NCBI GenBank assembly: GCA_028873745.1
Contig: JAPPNT010000174.1
Location: 1 to 13,896 of the forward strand
Reading direction: 5' to 3'
Origin: Chloroflexota bacterium
GTDB taxonomy: Bacteria; Chloroflexota; Dehalococcoidia; Lucifugimonadales; UBA1127
Length of the DNA: 13,896 bases
Part shown: in pieces, positions 1 through 6,304 of the stretch
Layout: the number at the start of each line of letters is the position of its first letter
Numbering within the stretch: the first letter of the stretch is position 1
Made by a program: the position numbers and the translations under genes
Notes under the pieces: model-generated
The model's input: only the letters and a program-made list of their open reading frames with translations
Told to the model about the DNA's origin: nothing
The model's database searches: none

Positions 1-19
1 CCATCCCCGGCCCGCTCAT
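1..19 (-). CDS. 5' end of next operon gene, probably uroporphyrinogen-III C-methyltransferase (partial)
   Basis: Only six codons are inside the window (MSGPGM). An ATG at 17-19 overlaps the hemC stop in an ATGA arrangement and is preceded, on the minus strand, by a strong GGAGG Shine-Dalgarno (27-31) with a 7-base spacer, so a real gene clearly starts here. The N-terminus is compatible with the start of SAM-dependent uroporphyrinogen-III methyltransferases (CobA/CysG C-terminal part, sometimes fused to HemD), which typically begin with a few residues before VYLVGAGPGDP. That enzyme would supply precorrin-2 for the dehydrogenase encoded upstream in the same operon. The existence of the gene is well supported; its identity is inferred from the operon and a very short match. 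Confidence 0.55.
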
Positions 20-945
20 GCCCCGGCCTCCTCGAGCAGCTCCGACGCCCCCTGTTCCAGCAGCGTCTGCGCCAGCTTCCCGCCGAGTGCCTCGGCCTCC
101 CGCGCCTCGCCCGCCACGAAGTCCCGGTAGGAGTGCATCCCGTCCACGCTTGCCACCATGCCCACGACGCGGATGTAGTCGTTCATCACGCTCCCGAAGC
201 ACGCCATCGGCGTGCGGCACCCGCCGCCCATCGCCCGCAGGAAGGCCCGCTCCGCTGTGACCTCCCACCGCGTCGCCGCGTGCTCGACGGCCGACAGCAT
301 CCCCAGCAGCTCCCCGTCATCCGACCGCGCTTGCAGCGCGATCGCCCCTTGCCCGACGGCGGGGATGAACGTCATCGGGTCCAGCCGCTCCGTCGCCTCG
401 TCCTCGCGCCCCAGCCGCACCAGTCCGGCCGCAGCGAGCACCAGTGCGTCGTATTGCCCCTCGTGCATCTTTCGAATCCGCGTGCCCACGTTGCCCCGGA
501 CGCCCTCAACCGCGAGGTCCGGCCGCAGCGAGCGCACCAGCGCCGCCCGGCGTGGGCTCCCCGTCCCGACGACGGCGCCGGCTGGCAGCTCGGCCAGCGT
601 CGCGCCGGACCGGCTCACGAGCACGTCGCACGGGTCTTCGCGCTCCAGCACGGCCGCTATCGTCAGCCCCTCCGGCCCCGTCGCGGACATGTCCTTCAGG
701 CTGTGCGCCGCCATGTCGATGCGCCCGTCCAGCAGCGCGGCCTCCAGCTCCTTGGTGAACACGCCGAGCCCAAGCTCCGACAACGGCGTCTCCTGGGAAG
801 CGTCTCCGGTGGTGGTCACGACCTGCACGTCGACGGTGATGTCAGGGTATGTGGCCTGCAGCGCGTCGACGGCCCGCTGCCCCTGCGCCAGCGCGAGGGG
901 GCTGCCGCGCGTCCCCACGACGATGCGGCTGCGCAGTCCGCTCAT
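16..945 (-). CDS. hemC: Porphobilinogen deaminase (hydroxymethylbilane synthase)
   Basis: Joins four porphobilinogen molecules into the linear tetrapyrrole hydroxymethylbilane, a cytosolic step common to heme, siroheme and corrinoids. The 309-residue product has the family's usual length and all main motifs: VGTRGSPLALAQ near residue 10, FTKELEAALLDGRID at 63-77, HSLKD at 81-85 with the catalytic Asp85, GTGSPRR at 127-133, FIPAVGQGAIALQAR at 193-207, and GGGC at 240-243. Cys243 is the expected attachment point of the dipyrromethane cofactor. The ATG at 943-945 lies only two bases after the hemA stop, so translation is probably coupled. The segment after the catalytic Asp reads MSATGPEGL rather than the common VPT..P.GL, a mild deviation. 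An open frame extends upstream through hemA, but that part is a shadow and has no homology-like features. Confidence 0.97.
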   Translation of the reverse strand: MSGLRSRIVVGTRGSPLALAQGQRAVDALQATYPDITVDVQVVTTTGDASQETPLSELGLGVFTKELEAALLDGRIDMAAHSLKDMSATGPEGLTIAAVLEREDPCDVLVSRSGATLAELPAGAVVGTGSPRRAALVRSLRPDLAVEGVRGNVGTRIRKMHEGQYDALVLAAAGLVRLGREDEATERLDPMTFIPAVGQGAIALQARSDDGELLGMLSAVEHAATRWEVTAERAFLRAMGGGCRTPMACFGSVMNDYIRVVGMVASVDGMHSYRDFVAGEAREAEALGGKLAQTLLEQGASELLEEAGA

Positions 946-947
946 GG

Positions 948-2255
948 CTACACCCGCTCGGCGGAGGTACCGCTCGGGTCTTCCTCGCCGTCGGCCGGCT
1001 CGCCGTCCGGCTGCGCATCGTCCAGCCGGAAGAGCCACCGCAGCGTCTGGATGTCCTCCGGGCGGCCCTCTGCCTTCACCCGCGTCACGGGGTTGTGCAG
1101 CAGCTTGTTCACCAGCGCGCGGCTCAGCGCCGACACCGTCTCCTGGTCGGCGTCCGTCAAGTGCGACAGCCGCCGGAGCGCCCGCTCCAGCTCCCGCTCC
1201 CGCAGCGACTCCGCCTGCTCCCGCAGGTCCACCAGCGTCGGCACCACCCTCAGCGAGTCCCACCACTCGTGGAACCGCGTCACCTCGTCCTCGACGATGG
1301 CCTCCACCCGCGCGGCCTCCTGCTGGCGCCGCTGCCGGTTGACCTCGGCCACCCTGTCGAGGTCGCTCATGTCCGCCAGCGTCACCCCCGCGACGTCCCG
1401 CACCGCCGGGTCGACGTCCCGGGGCAGCGCCGCGTCCAGCAGCAGCAGCGGCCTGCCGTTCCGCGCCGCGCCCGCCACGTCCCCGCGCGTCACCACGTAG
1501 TCCAGCGACCCTGTGGCCGAGATGACGACGTCGTGCGTCGCCAGCGCCGTCTGCAGCTCGTCCAGCGGCAGCACCTCGGCCCCGCCGAGGTCGACCGCCA
1601 GTTCCGCCGCTCGATGCGGCGTCCGGTTCATCACCGTCAGCTGGCCGATGCCCGCGTTCTGCAGCGCCAGCGCCGCCAGCCTGCCCGCCTCGCCCGCGCC
1701 GACGACGAGCCCGTGCGCCCCGTCCAGCCGGCCCAGCGTCCGCCGAGCCAGCTCCACGAACGCGTAGCTGACCGACTGCGCGTTCCGCCCGATGTCCGTG
1801 TCGTGCCGCGCGCGCTTGCCGACGCGCAGGGCCTGATGGAAGGCGTGCGTCAGCGGCGAGTGCGCCGTCTTGGCCGCAACCGCCGCCCCGAAGGCCTCCC
1901 GCACCTGTCCCAGCACCTCGGACTCGCCGAGGATCATGGAGTCCAGGCTGCACGTCACCCGGAACAGGTGCCGCGCCGCCGCGTCGTGGTGGTACGCGTA
2001 CACGTACGGCGCCACGCCGTCGTACCCGATGCCGTACGCCGCCAGCGTCCTCGCCGCCGCCTCGCGCGCGTCCTCCACGTCCTCCGCCAGCGTGTAGAAC
2101 TCCGTCCGGTTGCACGTGTGCAGCACGACCGAGTGCCCGGACACGTCCGCCAGCCTCCGGTTCGCGCCCGCCAGGTCCCCGCCCACGACGGCGAGCTGCT
2201 CCAGCGCCTCCAGCGGCGCCGTGCGGTGGTTCACTCCCACGACGGCCAGCTTCAC
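948..2255 (-). CDS. hemA: Glutamyl-tRNA reductase
   Basis: NADPH-dependent reduction of glutamyl-tRNA to glutamate-1-semialdehyde, the first committed step of C5-pathway tetrapyrrole synthesis. The 435-residue product has the three expected parts. The catalytic N-terminal domain holds VGVNHRTAPLE at 6-16, the nucleophile Cys48 in HTCNRTEFY, and the conserved His region before HLFRV at 97-101. The Rossmann NADPH domain carries VVGAGEAGRLAALAL at 184-198. The C-terminal dimerisation helices hold LVNKLLHNPVTRVKA at 381-395. LDSMILGESEVLGQVREAF is intact, but the preceding residues are TCS where most members have a Gly before LDS. The start is a GTG at 2253-2255, overlapping the upstream stop (GTGA); no earlier start gives the family's N-terminus. 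The C-terminal tail after about 410 is acidic and low complexity. Confidence 0.97.
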   Translation of the reverse strand: MKLAVVGVNHRTAPLEALEQLAVVGGDLAGANRRLADVSGHSVVLHTCNRTEFYTLAEDVEDAREAAARTLAAYGIGYDGVAPYVYAYHHDAAARHLFRVTCSLDSMILGESEVLGQVREAFGAAVAAKTAHSPLTHAFHQALRVGKRARHDTDIGRNAQSVSYAFVELARRTLGRLDGAHGLVVGAGEAGRLAALALQNAGIGQLTVMNRTPHRAAELAVDLGGAEVLPLDELQTALATHDVVISATGSLDYVVTRGDVAGAARNGRPLLLLDAALPRDVDPAVRDVAGVTLADMSDLDRVAEVNRQRRQQEAARVEAIVEDEVTRFHEWWDSLRVVPTLVDLREQAESLRERELERALRRLSHLTDADQETVSALSRALVNKLLHNPVTRVKAEGRPEDIQTLRWLFRLDDAQPDGEPADGEEDPSGTSAERV

Positions 2256-2926
2256 GGCGCCACCGCCTTCACCCAGTGCGGCCACGACTCCAGCAGCTCC
2301 GTCAGCCGGGCCTCCGCCCGCTCTGTTTCGCCGTTCTGAAACAGATCCAGCACCTCCGCGTTCAGCGACGCTTGCCAGCCCTCCGGGTCGACGGTCACCG
2401 ACCGCCCCCGCAGGTCCGCCCGCACGCGCGCCGTCATCTCGGCGAGGTCCGCGAAGGCCAGCGCGTCGTTCGCCTCCAGCGACTCCCGCAGCTTGCGCGC
2501 CAGCGCCGGCGCCAGCCCGCCCGTCGACATCGCCAGCGTCACCGGCCCCCGCCGCACGATGCTCGGCGCGATGAACGTGCACAGGTGCGTCACGTCGACG
2601 ACGTTCAGCGGCACGTTCCGCTCCGTCGCCTCCCGCGACACCGCCTCGTTCACGTCCGAATCGTCCGTCGCCGCGATGGCGATGAACGCCCCCGCCAGGT
2701 CGCCCGGCTCGTAAGCCCGCTCGACCAGCGTCACCTCGCCGGCGTCCGCCAGCGCGCGCACGCCCGCCGTGCACTCCGGCGTCACGACGATCACCTCGGC
2801 GCCGGCGTCGAGCAGCCCCTCCACCTTGCGCTCCGCGATCGTCCCTCCGCCGATGACGACGCACCGCCGTCCCTCGACCGTGAGGAACACCGGGTAGTGC
2901 TTGTGGGTGGCCGTCCGCTGCGCCAT
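2252..2926 (-). CDS. Precorrin-2 dehydrogenase / sirohydrochlorin ferrochelatase (CysG N-terminal type)
   Basis: Oxidises precorrin-2 to sirohydrochlorin with NAD+ and, in many members, inserts iron to give siroheme. The 224-residue protein matches the stand-alone Met8/CysG N-terminal family. It has a Rossmann start YPVFLTVEGRRCVVIGGG at 11-28 followed by IAERKVEGLL, AATDDSDVN at 85-93, NVVD at 108-111 (the Asp corresponds to the residue proposed to be catalytic in CysG), FIAPSIVRRGPV at 118-129, and STGGLAPALARKLRE at 134-148. ATG 2924-2926 is preceded by GGAG at a suitable distance. It sits between the siroheme decarboxylase and hemA and overlaps hemA by 4 bases. This places siroheme as the operon's intermediate. 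Whether it also chelates iron cannot be seen from the sequence. Confidence 0.93.
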   Translation of the reverse strand: MAQRTATHKHYPVFLTVEGRRCVVIGGGTIAERKVEGLLDAGAEVIVVTPECTAGVRALADAGEVTLVERAYEPGDLAGAFIAIAATDDSDVNEAVSREATERNVPLNVVDVTHLCTFIAPSIVRRGPVTLAMSTGGLAPALARKLRESLEANDALAFADLAEMTARVRADLRGRSVTVDPEGWQASLNAEVLDLFQNGETERAEARLTELLESWPHWVKAVAP

Positions 2927-2948
2927 GTGTTCTCCGTTGCCCTCGTCG

Positions 2949-3983
2949 CTACACGAAATAGCGGACGCGCGTCTTCTTGTACTCGCGCGTGCTGTACAGC
3001 AGGATGTAGTCGTCGACGCCCGTCAGCTCGCTCAACTCCTTCGCGACGGTCTCGCACCGCGCGCGGCTGGTCGCGTGGATCATCGCGAAGTGGCTGTACG
3101 GCCAGTCCTCGAACACCGGGCGCTCGTAGCAGTGGCTCACCCACCGCGAGTTCGCCAGCGCCTGCCCCACCTCCAGCTTCCGCTCCTCGGGCACCCGCCA
3201 CACGCTCATCGCGTTCGAGCGGAAGCCCGCCTTCCGGTGGTGCAGCACCGCGCTGTACCGCCGCATCACGCCCCGCGCCTCGAAGTCGCGCATGATGTCG
3301 AACAGCCCCGCCGGCGTCAGCCCCAGCCGCGCCGACATCTTGTCGAACGGCCGCACGTCCAGCGACAGGTCCTCCTGCACCTCGCGCACCACCTCGATCT
3401 CGTACTCCGTCAGGGGTTCCACCTGGTTCCACCGCGCGTTGTCCGGGCGGTAGTCGGCGGCGTTTCCCTCCTCGTTCACCATGTCGAAGTTCACGCCGAT
3501 CTTGAAGAACCGCAGCGTCGGCAGCAGCCGCCACGACTCGACGTGCGTCTCCTCCGCCATCCGCGCCGCCGTCTCCTCCAGGCTCTCGTACGGTGGCACC
3601 GCGAGCGTGAACCACAGGTTGTACTCGTGCCCCACCCGCGCGTAGTTGTGGCTGACGCCCGGGTGCTTGTTGATGGCCAGCGCGCCCTTGTGCAGCAGCT
3701 CGTCCGGGTACCGGAACGCGATGAGCGACGTCTTGTAGCCCAGCCGCCGCGTGTCGAAGATGCCGCTGATCTGCCGCACTACGTTCTCCCGCCGCATGCG
3801 CCGGATCCGCTCGATGACGTCGTCCTCCTCCAGCCCCAGCTCCCGCGCGATGGCCATGTACGGCTGCTCGTCCATCGGAAACGCAGTCTGGATGACGTTC
3901 AGCACCTGCCGGTCGTGCAGGTCCATCTCCGCCGAGCGGGTGTCCTCCGCCGGCGCAGCGCTAGGCGCCTGCCTTGTTGCCAT
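2949..3983 (-). CDS. ahbA/ahbB: Siroheme decarboxylase, fused two-domain AsnC/Lrp-like (AhbA-AhbB or NirD-NirL type)
   Basis: Predicted to remove the acetate carboxyls at C12 and C18 of siroheme, giving 12,18-didecarboxysiroheme. This is the first step of the siroheme-dependent heme route and also of heme d1 synthesis. The 344-residue protein contains two Lrp/AsnC-like units. Unit 1 has an HTH at about 20-75 and an alpha/beta domain at 80-165 with SHNYAR (His112) and YNLWFTLAVP. Unit 2 has an HTH at about 190-245 and a domain at 246-340 with VSHCYERP (His284) and WPYSHFAMIH. These paired HNYxR and HCYxRP..WPY motifs are typical of AhbA/AhbB and the Nir D/L/G/H proteins rather than of true Lrp regulators. 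Many organisms encode the two units as separate subunits. Start ATG 3981-3983 has an excellent AAAGGAG (3989-3995) with a 5-base spacer, lying inside the end of the preceding regulator gene. AhbC/AhbD or NirF/NirJ homologues are not in the window, so heme versus heme d1 cannot be decided. Confidence 0.9.
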   Translation of the reverse strand: MATRQAPSAAPAEDTRSAEMDLHDRQVLNVIQTAFPMDEQPYMAIARELGLEEDDVIERIRRMRRENVVRQISGIFDTRRLGYKTSLIAFRYPDELLHKGALAINKHPGVSHNYARVGHEYNLWFTLAVPPYESLEETAARMAEETHVESWRLLPTLRFFKIGVNFDMVNEEGNAADYRPDNARWNQVEPLTEYEIEVVREVQEDLSLDVRPFDKMSARLGLTPAGLFDIMRDFEARGVMRRYSAVLHHRKAGFRSNAMSVWRVPEERKLEVGQALANSRWVSHCYERPVFEDWPYSHFAMIHATSRARCETVAKELSELTGVDDYILLYSTREYKKTRVRYFV

Positions 3984-4629
3984 TTCGGCTCCTTTCGTAC
4001 GCGTCCACCATGGCGATCATGATCACGTCGGCTATCGTCTCCACCTGGTGCCACGCCTGCGCCAGCGTGTCGGCGTCCGACGTCCCGCGCCGCGCCATCG
4101 AGCGCACCGATTCCGTCAGCGGCGTCCGGAAGAACACGAACGCCTCCATCAGCTCCCGCAGGGTCAGCCCTCGCTGCGTCAGCGCCTCGCCGTACTCCTC
4201 GCCGATGACCCGCACTTCGTCGAGGGCCTGCGCCGAGGGCCGCTTCCGCTCCAGCAGGCTCTCCGTCACGTCCAGCAGCCGCCGCCCGAAGAGCCGCAGC
4301 CGCCCACGCGTGGCCTCGTCCATCTCCTCGTACCACGGGAAGCTCACCAGCCGGTCGCCGTGGATGAGCCGCCGGATCCGCCGCGTCGTCACCGTCGTGA
4401 TCGTCTGCGACGGCATCACGCGCCCCGACGGCGACTCCGCCGCGCGCTGCATCGCCGCCACCAGGTCCTCGCGAAGGAACCGGCGGTGGCCGCCCGGCGT
4501 CCGGAACGCGCGGATGACGCCCTGGTCCGCCCAGTTCCGCAGCGTTGACTCGTTCACGCCCAGCATCCGGCAGGCGTCGCCCAGCGACACCCACCGCCCG
4601 CTCGATTGCCGTCTCTCCGTCTGCTGCAT
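3961..4629 (-). CDS. HTH (MerR/BldC-like) transcriptional regulator with helical C-terminal domain
   Basis: The first gene of the tetrapyrrole operon, 222 residues. Residues about 10-60 form a DNA-binding domain of the MerR/excisionase-like winged-helix type: VSLGDACRMLGVNESTLRNW followed by the wing GGHRRFLREDL. The rest (about 70-215) is predicted all-helical with no cysteines. Its stretch EEYGEALTQRGLTLRELMEA and the FVFFR run after it resemble the helical input domains found on RsbR-like proteins and some histidine kinases, but I cannot name the family securely. The end of the gene overlaps the start of the siroheme decarboxylase by 23 bases, so the two are made together. A role in controlling tetrapyrrole synthesis is a reasonable inference from position only. 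I chose ATG 4627-4629; a TTG four codons upstream (4641) would give 226 residues, but neither start has a convincing Shine-Dalgarno. Confidence 0.85.
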   Translation of the reverse strand: MQQTERRQSSGRWVSLGDACRMLGVNESTLRNWADQGVIRAFRTPGGHRRFLREDLVAAMQRAAESPSGRVMPSQTITTVTTRRIRRLIHGDRLVSFPWYEEMDEATRGRLRLFGRRLLDVTESLLERKRPSAQALDEVRVIGEEYGEALTQRGLTLRELMEAFVFFRTPLTESVRSMARRGTSDADTLAQAWHQVETIADVIMIAMVDAYERSRNGNKAGA

Positions 4630-4641
4630 CCCGACCCGCAA

Positions 4642-4659
4642 AAAATCTAGGAAAATCTA
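4642..4659 (-). repeat. Two AAAATCTA direct repeats, 10-base period, in the operon leader
   Basis: The 8-base word AAAATCTA (plus-strand reading) occurs at 4642-4649 and 4652-4659, exactly 10 bases apart. The pair lies between the predicted promoter and the regulator start in an AT-rich patch of an otherwise GC-rich window. Two identical half-sites on the same face of the helix could be an operator for the adjacent regulator, but an AT-rich leader can also give this by chance. Confidence 0.35.
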
Positions 4660-4689
4660 AGGATTCTTGGGTTTTGGCAAAACTATACA

Positions 4690-4718
4690 AAGGTATCATG
4701 TACGGTAGTGAACGTCAA
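4690..4718 (-). promoter_or_regulatory. Predicted sigma70-type promoter of the tetrapyrrole operon
   Basis: On the minus strand a -35 TTGACG (4713-4718) is separated by 17 bases from TACCTT (4690-4695), which is preceded by TG at the extended -10 position. The -35 matches 5 of 6 consensus bases, the -10 only 3 of 6. Transcription would start near 4683, leaving a leader of about 55 bases before the regulator ATG. It is the only sizeable gap upstream of the minus-strand operon. Moderate confidence. Confidence 0.45.
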
Positions 4719-4726
4719 CACAATCT

Positions 4727-4736
4727 GCGAATTCGC
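4727..4736. repeat. 10-base perfect palindrome GCGAATTCGC
   Basis: A perfect inverted repeat that abuts and shares one base with the neighbouring hairpin. It sits directly upstream of the predicted -35 of the tetrapyrrole operon, where an activator or repressor site would be possible. No protein can be assigned to it. Confidence 0.35.
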
Positions 4737-4755
4737 TTCCCCCTTGCGGGGGAAG
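4736..4755. terminator. 8-bp perfect hairpin in the gap after the CoA transferase gene
   Basis: CTTCCCCC, loop TTGC, GGGGGAAG: a perfect 8-base stem with a 4-base loop, 23 bases beyond the stop of the minus-strand CoA transferase gene. It could end that transcript before the operon promoter. No uridine run follows on either strand, so a classical intrinsic terminator is doubtful. A dispersed palindromic (REP-like) element is an alternative. Confidence 0.4.
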
Positions 4756-4778
4756 GTCACGAAGGAAGTGCTTCGCCC

Positions 4779-6191
4779 CTACGCGCCCCGCGCCGGCCAC
4801 GCCGCCTCGTGGTGCCCGAGCGGCACAGTCGGGCGCTCCCACCGCGCCGCCGTCTCCGAGAGCTCCACCACCGGCGCCAGGTGCCGCAGCGACCCCAGCG
4901 GCGTCTCGCTCGTCGTCGACCACCGCTCGACCTCGTCGCCGGAAAAGTCCTCCGGCACGCCCGCCAGCGCCGACTCTGCGACCTGCCCCCGGTTCACCAG
5001 CCACCGCCCCGTCTGCGCCAGCGACGCCCGCACCAGCCAGCTCCCGCCCTCCGTCGCCCGGCGGTGCAGCGCCACCATCGTCCCGAAGGCCATCAGGTAT
5101 CCCGTCAGGTAGTCGATCGCCGAGACCGGGTAGAACTGCGGCCCCGGCGCCTCGCCCGGGAACAGCTCACCCTGCCGGTCCGTGATGCCGCTCACCGTCT
5201 GGATCACCGTGTCGAACCCGCGCCGGCCCGCCCACGGCCCCACGCGCCCGAACGCCGACAGCGACACGTACACGAGCCCCGGCCGCAACGCCGCCAGATC
5301 CTCCGGCGAGAGCCCTCGCTCCGCCAGCGTCCCCGGCCGGTACCCCTGCGAGAACACGTCCGCGTCACGCACCAGCCCCAGCAGCGTCTCCCGGTCCGCC
5401 GCCTCCCGAAGGTCGAGCTGCGCCGAGAGCTTTCCGTGGCCCGTGTCCATCTCCTGCCCCGGGTGGCTGGGCAGGTGCGCGCCCGTGATGCGCAGCACGT
5501 CGGCCCCATGCTCGGCCAGCGTCCGCGCACAGCTCGGCCCCGCCAAGACGCGCGTCAGGTCGAGCGCCCGAACGCCCGAGAGCGGCCTCGCGCCCTCCGG
5601 CAGCGGCTCCGGCGGACTGTCCCCGATTCTGTCGATCTCGATCAGCGGCAACGTCGCCACCGCCGCCGACTGCGGGTGCTCGGCCCACTCGGCCATCGAG
5701 CGCACCATGCCGCCCGCGCCCTTGGCCGCGATGATTGCCTCCTCCAGTTCCAGCCCCCTCCACTTGGCGACAGCCTTCGTCACCGCCGCCCGGTCCTCCT
5801 CGACGCCCAGCACGCCGAGCGCCGCGTCCCGGTGGTTGACGAAGTTGCAGTGCAGGTAGCTCCACCGCCCGTCGGCCGTCGGGTACACCCCGGATACGGG
5901 CGCCCGCTCGCCCGGCACCCGCGCGCCGTCCAGCCTCATGTACCGGCTGCTCCGCAGTGACGCCGTCGCCCGCCGCGCATCGACGGCCACCGACTGCCGC
6001 TGCCCCGTGCGCAGCTCCCACAGCGCGGACACCGCCAATCCCACGGCCCCCACCGCCGCCGCCGAGGTCTCGCCGATGCGGAACGGCGTCGGCAGGATGG
6101 GGTCGGCCCCTCCGCTGAACTCCACACCGGCGGACAGCCCCGCGCTCCAGCCGACGGTCATCAGGATGCTCGATAGCGCCTGGTCGGACAT
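4779..6191 (-). CDS. Type III (CaiB/BaiF family) CoA transferase with permuted half-domain layout
   Basis: Family III CoA transferases move CoA between carboxylic acids through an aspartyl-CoA intermediate. The 470-residue protein has the classical N-terminal CaiB half at about 205-400: SGVRALDLTRVLAGP with GAD at 229-231, SLSAFGRVGPWAGRRGFD at 310-327, IQTVSGITDRQGE, then AIDYLTGYLMAFGTMVALHRR. Asp360 fits the catalytic Asp. The first about 200 residues instead resemble the C-terminal part of the same family: a GQRQSVAVDAR helix region at 63-73, GVYPTADGRWSYLHC at 101-115, and a closing stretch ending AEHPQSAAVATLPLIEI. The order is therefore C-half then N-half, with the central helical part present twice. 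Start ATG 6189-6191 has GGGAG 8 bases upstream. The substrate is unknown. It has its own promoter and does not look like part of the heme operon. Confidence 0.88.
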   Translation of the reverse strand: MSDQALSSILMTVGWSAGLSAGVEFSGGADPILPTPFRIGETSAAAVGAVGLAVSALWELRTGQRQSVAVDARRATASLRSSRYMRLDGARVPGERAPVSGVYPTADGRWSYLHCNFVNHRDAALGVLGVEEDRAAVTKAVAKWRGLELEEAIIAAKGAGGMVRSMAEWAEHPQSAAVATLPLIEIDRIGDSPPEPLPEGARPLSGVRALDLTRVLAGPSCARTLAEHGADVLRITGAHLPSHPGQEMDTGHGKLSAQLDLREAADRETLLGLVRDADVFSQGYRPGTLAERGLSPEDLAALRPGLVYVSLSAFGRVGPWAGRRGFDTVIQTVSGITDRQGELFPGEAPGPQFYPVSAIDYLTGYLMAFGTMVALHRRATEGGSWLVRASLAQTGRWLVNRGQVAESALAGVPEDFSGDEVERWSTTSETPLGSLRHLAPVVELSETAARWERPTVPLGHHEAAWPARGA

Positions 6192-6209
6192 GGTGGACGC
6201 TCCCTAGTC

Positions 6210-6221
6210 GAGGTATGCCTC
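6210..6221. repeat. GAGG-N4-CCTC inverted repeat in the CoA transferase leader
   Basis: The 12-base element GAGGTATGCCTC pairs 4-base arms around a 4-base centre and would lie just downstream of the predicted transcription start of the CoA transferase gene. Its position suits a repressor site, but its shortness makes chance occurrence likely. Confidence 0.2.
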
Positions 6222-6233
6222 AGGGTGGACTGG

Positions 6234-6262
6234 ATTATATGCGGGCATACATCCGGGCGCCA
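6234..6262 (-). promoter_or_regulatory. Predicted sigma70-type promoter of the CoA transferase gene
   Basis: On the minus strand a perfect TATAAT (6234-6239) lies 17 bases from a weak -35 TGGCGC (6257-6262, 3 of 6 matches). The predicted start of transcription is near 6227, giving a leader of about 36 bases that contains the GGGAG ribosome binding site. A perfect -10 is notable in such GC-rich DNA. It separates this gene from the membrane-protein gene 113 bases upstream. Confidence 0.5.
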
Positions 6263-6304
6263 TTTCCCGGCGGCTCGCGGCCTCGATCGCTCCGGCCGAC
6301 GGCG

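Noticed and set aside
946..2115. In-frame N-terminal extension of the hemC reading frame through hemA
   Set aside because: The extension is Gly/Ala/Arg-rich noise; HemC homology begins exactly at the ATG at 945.
849..2339. 496-codon plus-strand frame opposite hemA
   Set aside because: Arg/Pro/Gln-rich shadow of hemA without family features or ribosome binding site.
2949..3983. Annotation as an Lrp/AsnC transcriptional regulator
   Set aside because: Two tandem AsnC-like units with the HNYAR and HCYERP..WPY signatures and the tetrapyrrole operon context point to siroheme decarboxylase.
2901..4022. 373-codon plus-strand frame opposite the siroheme decarboxylase
   Set aside because: His/Arg/Val/Leu-rich shadow; the minus strand carries the full decarboxylase motifs.
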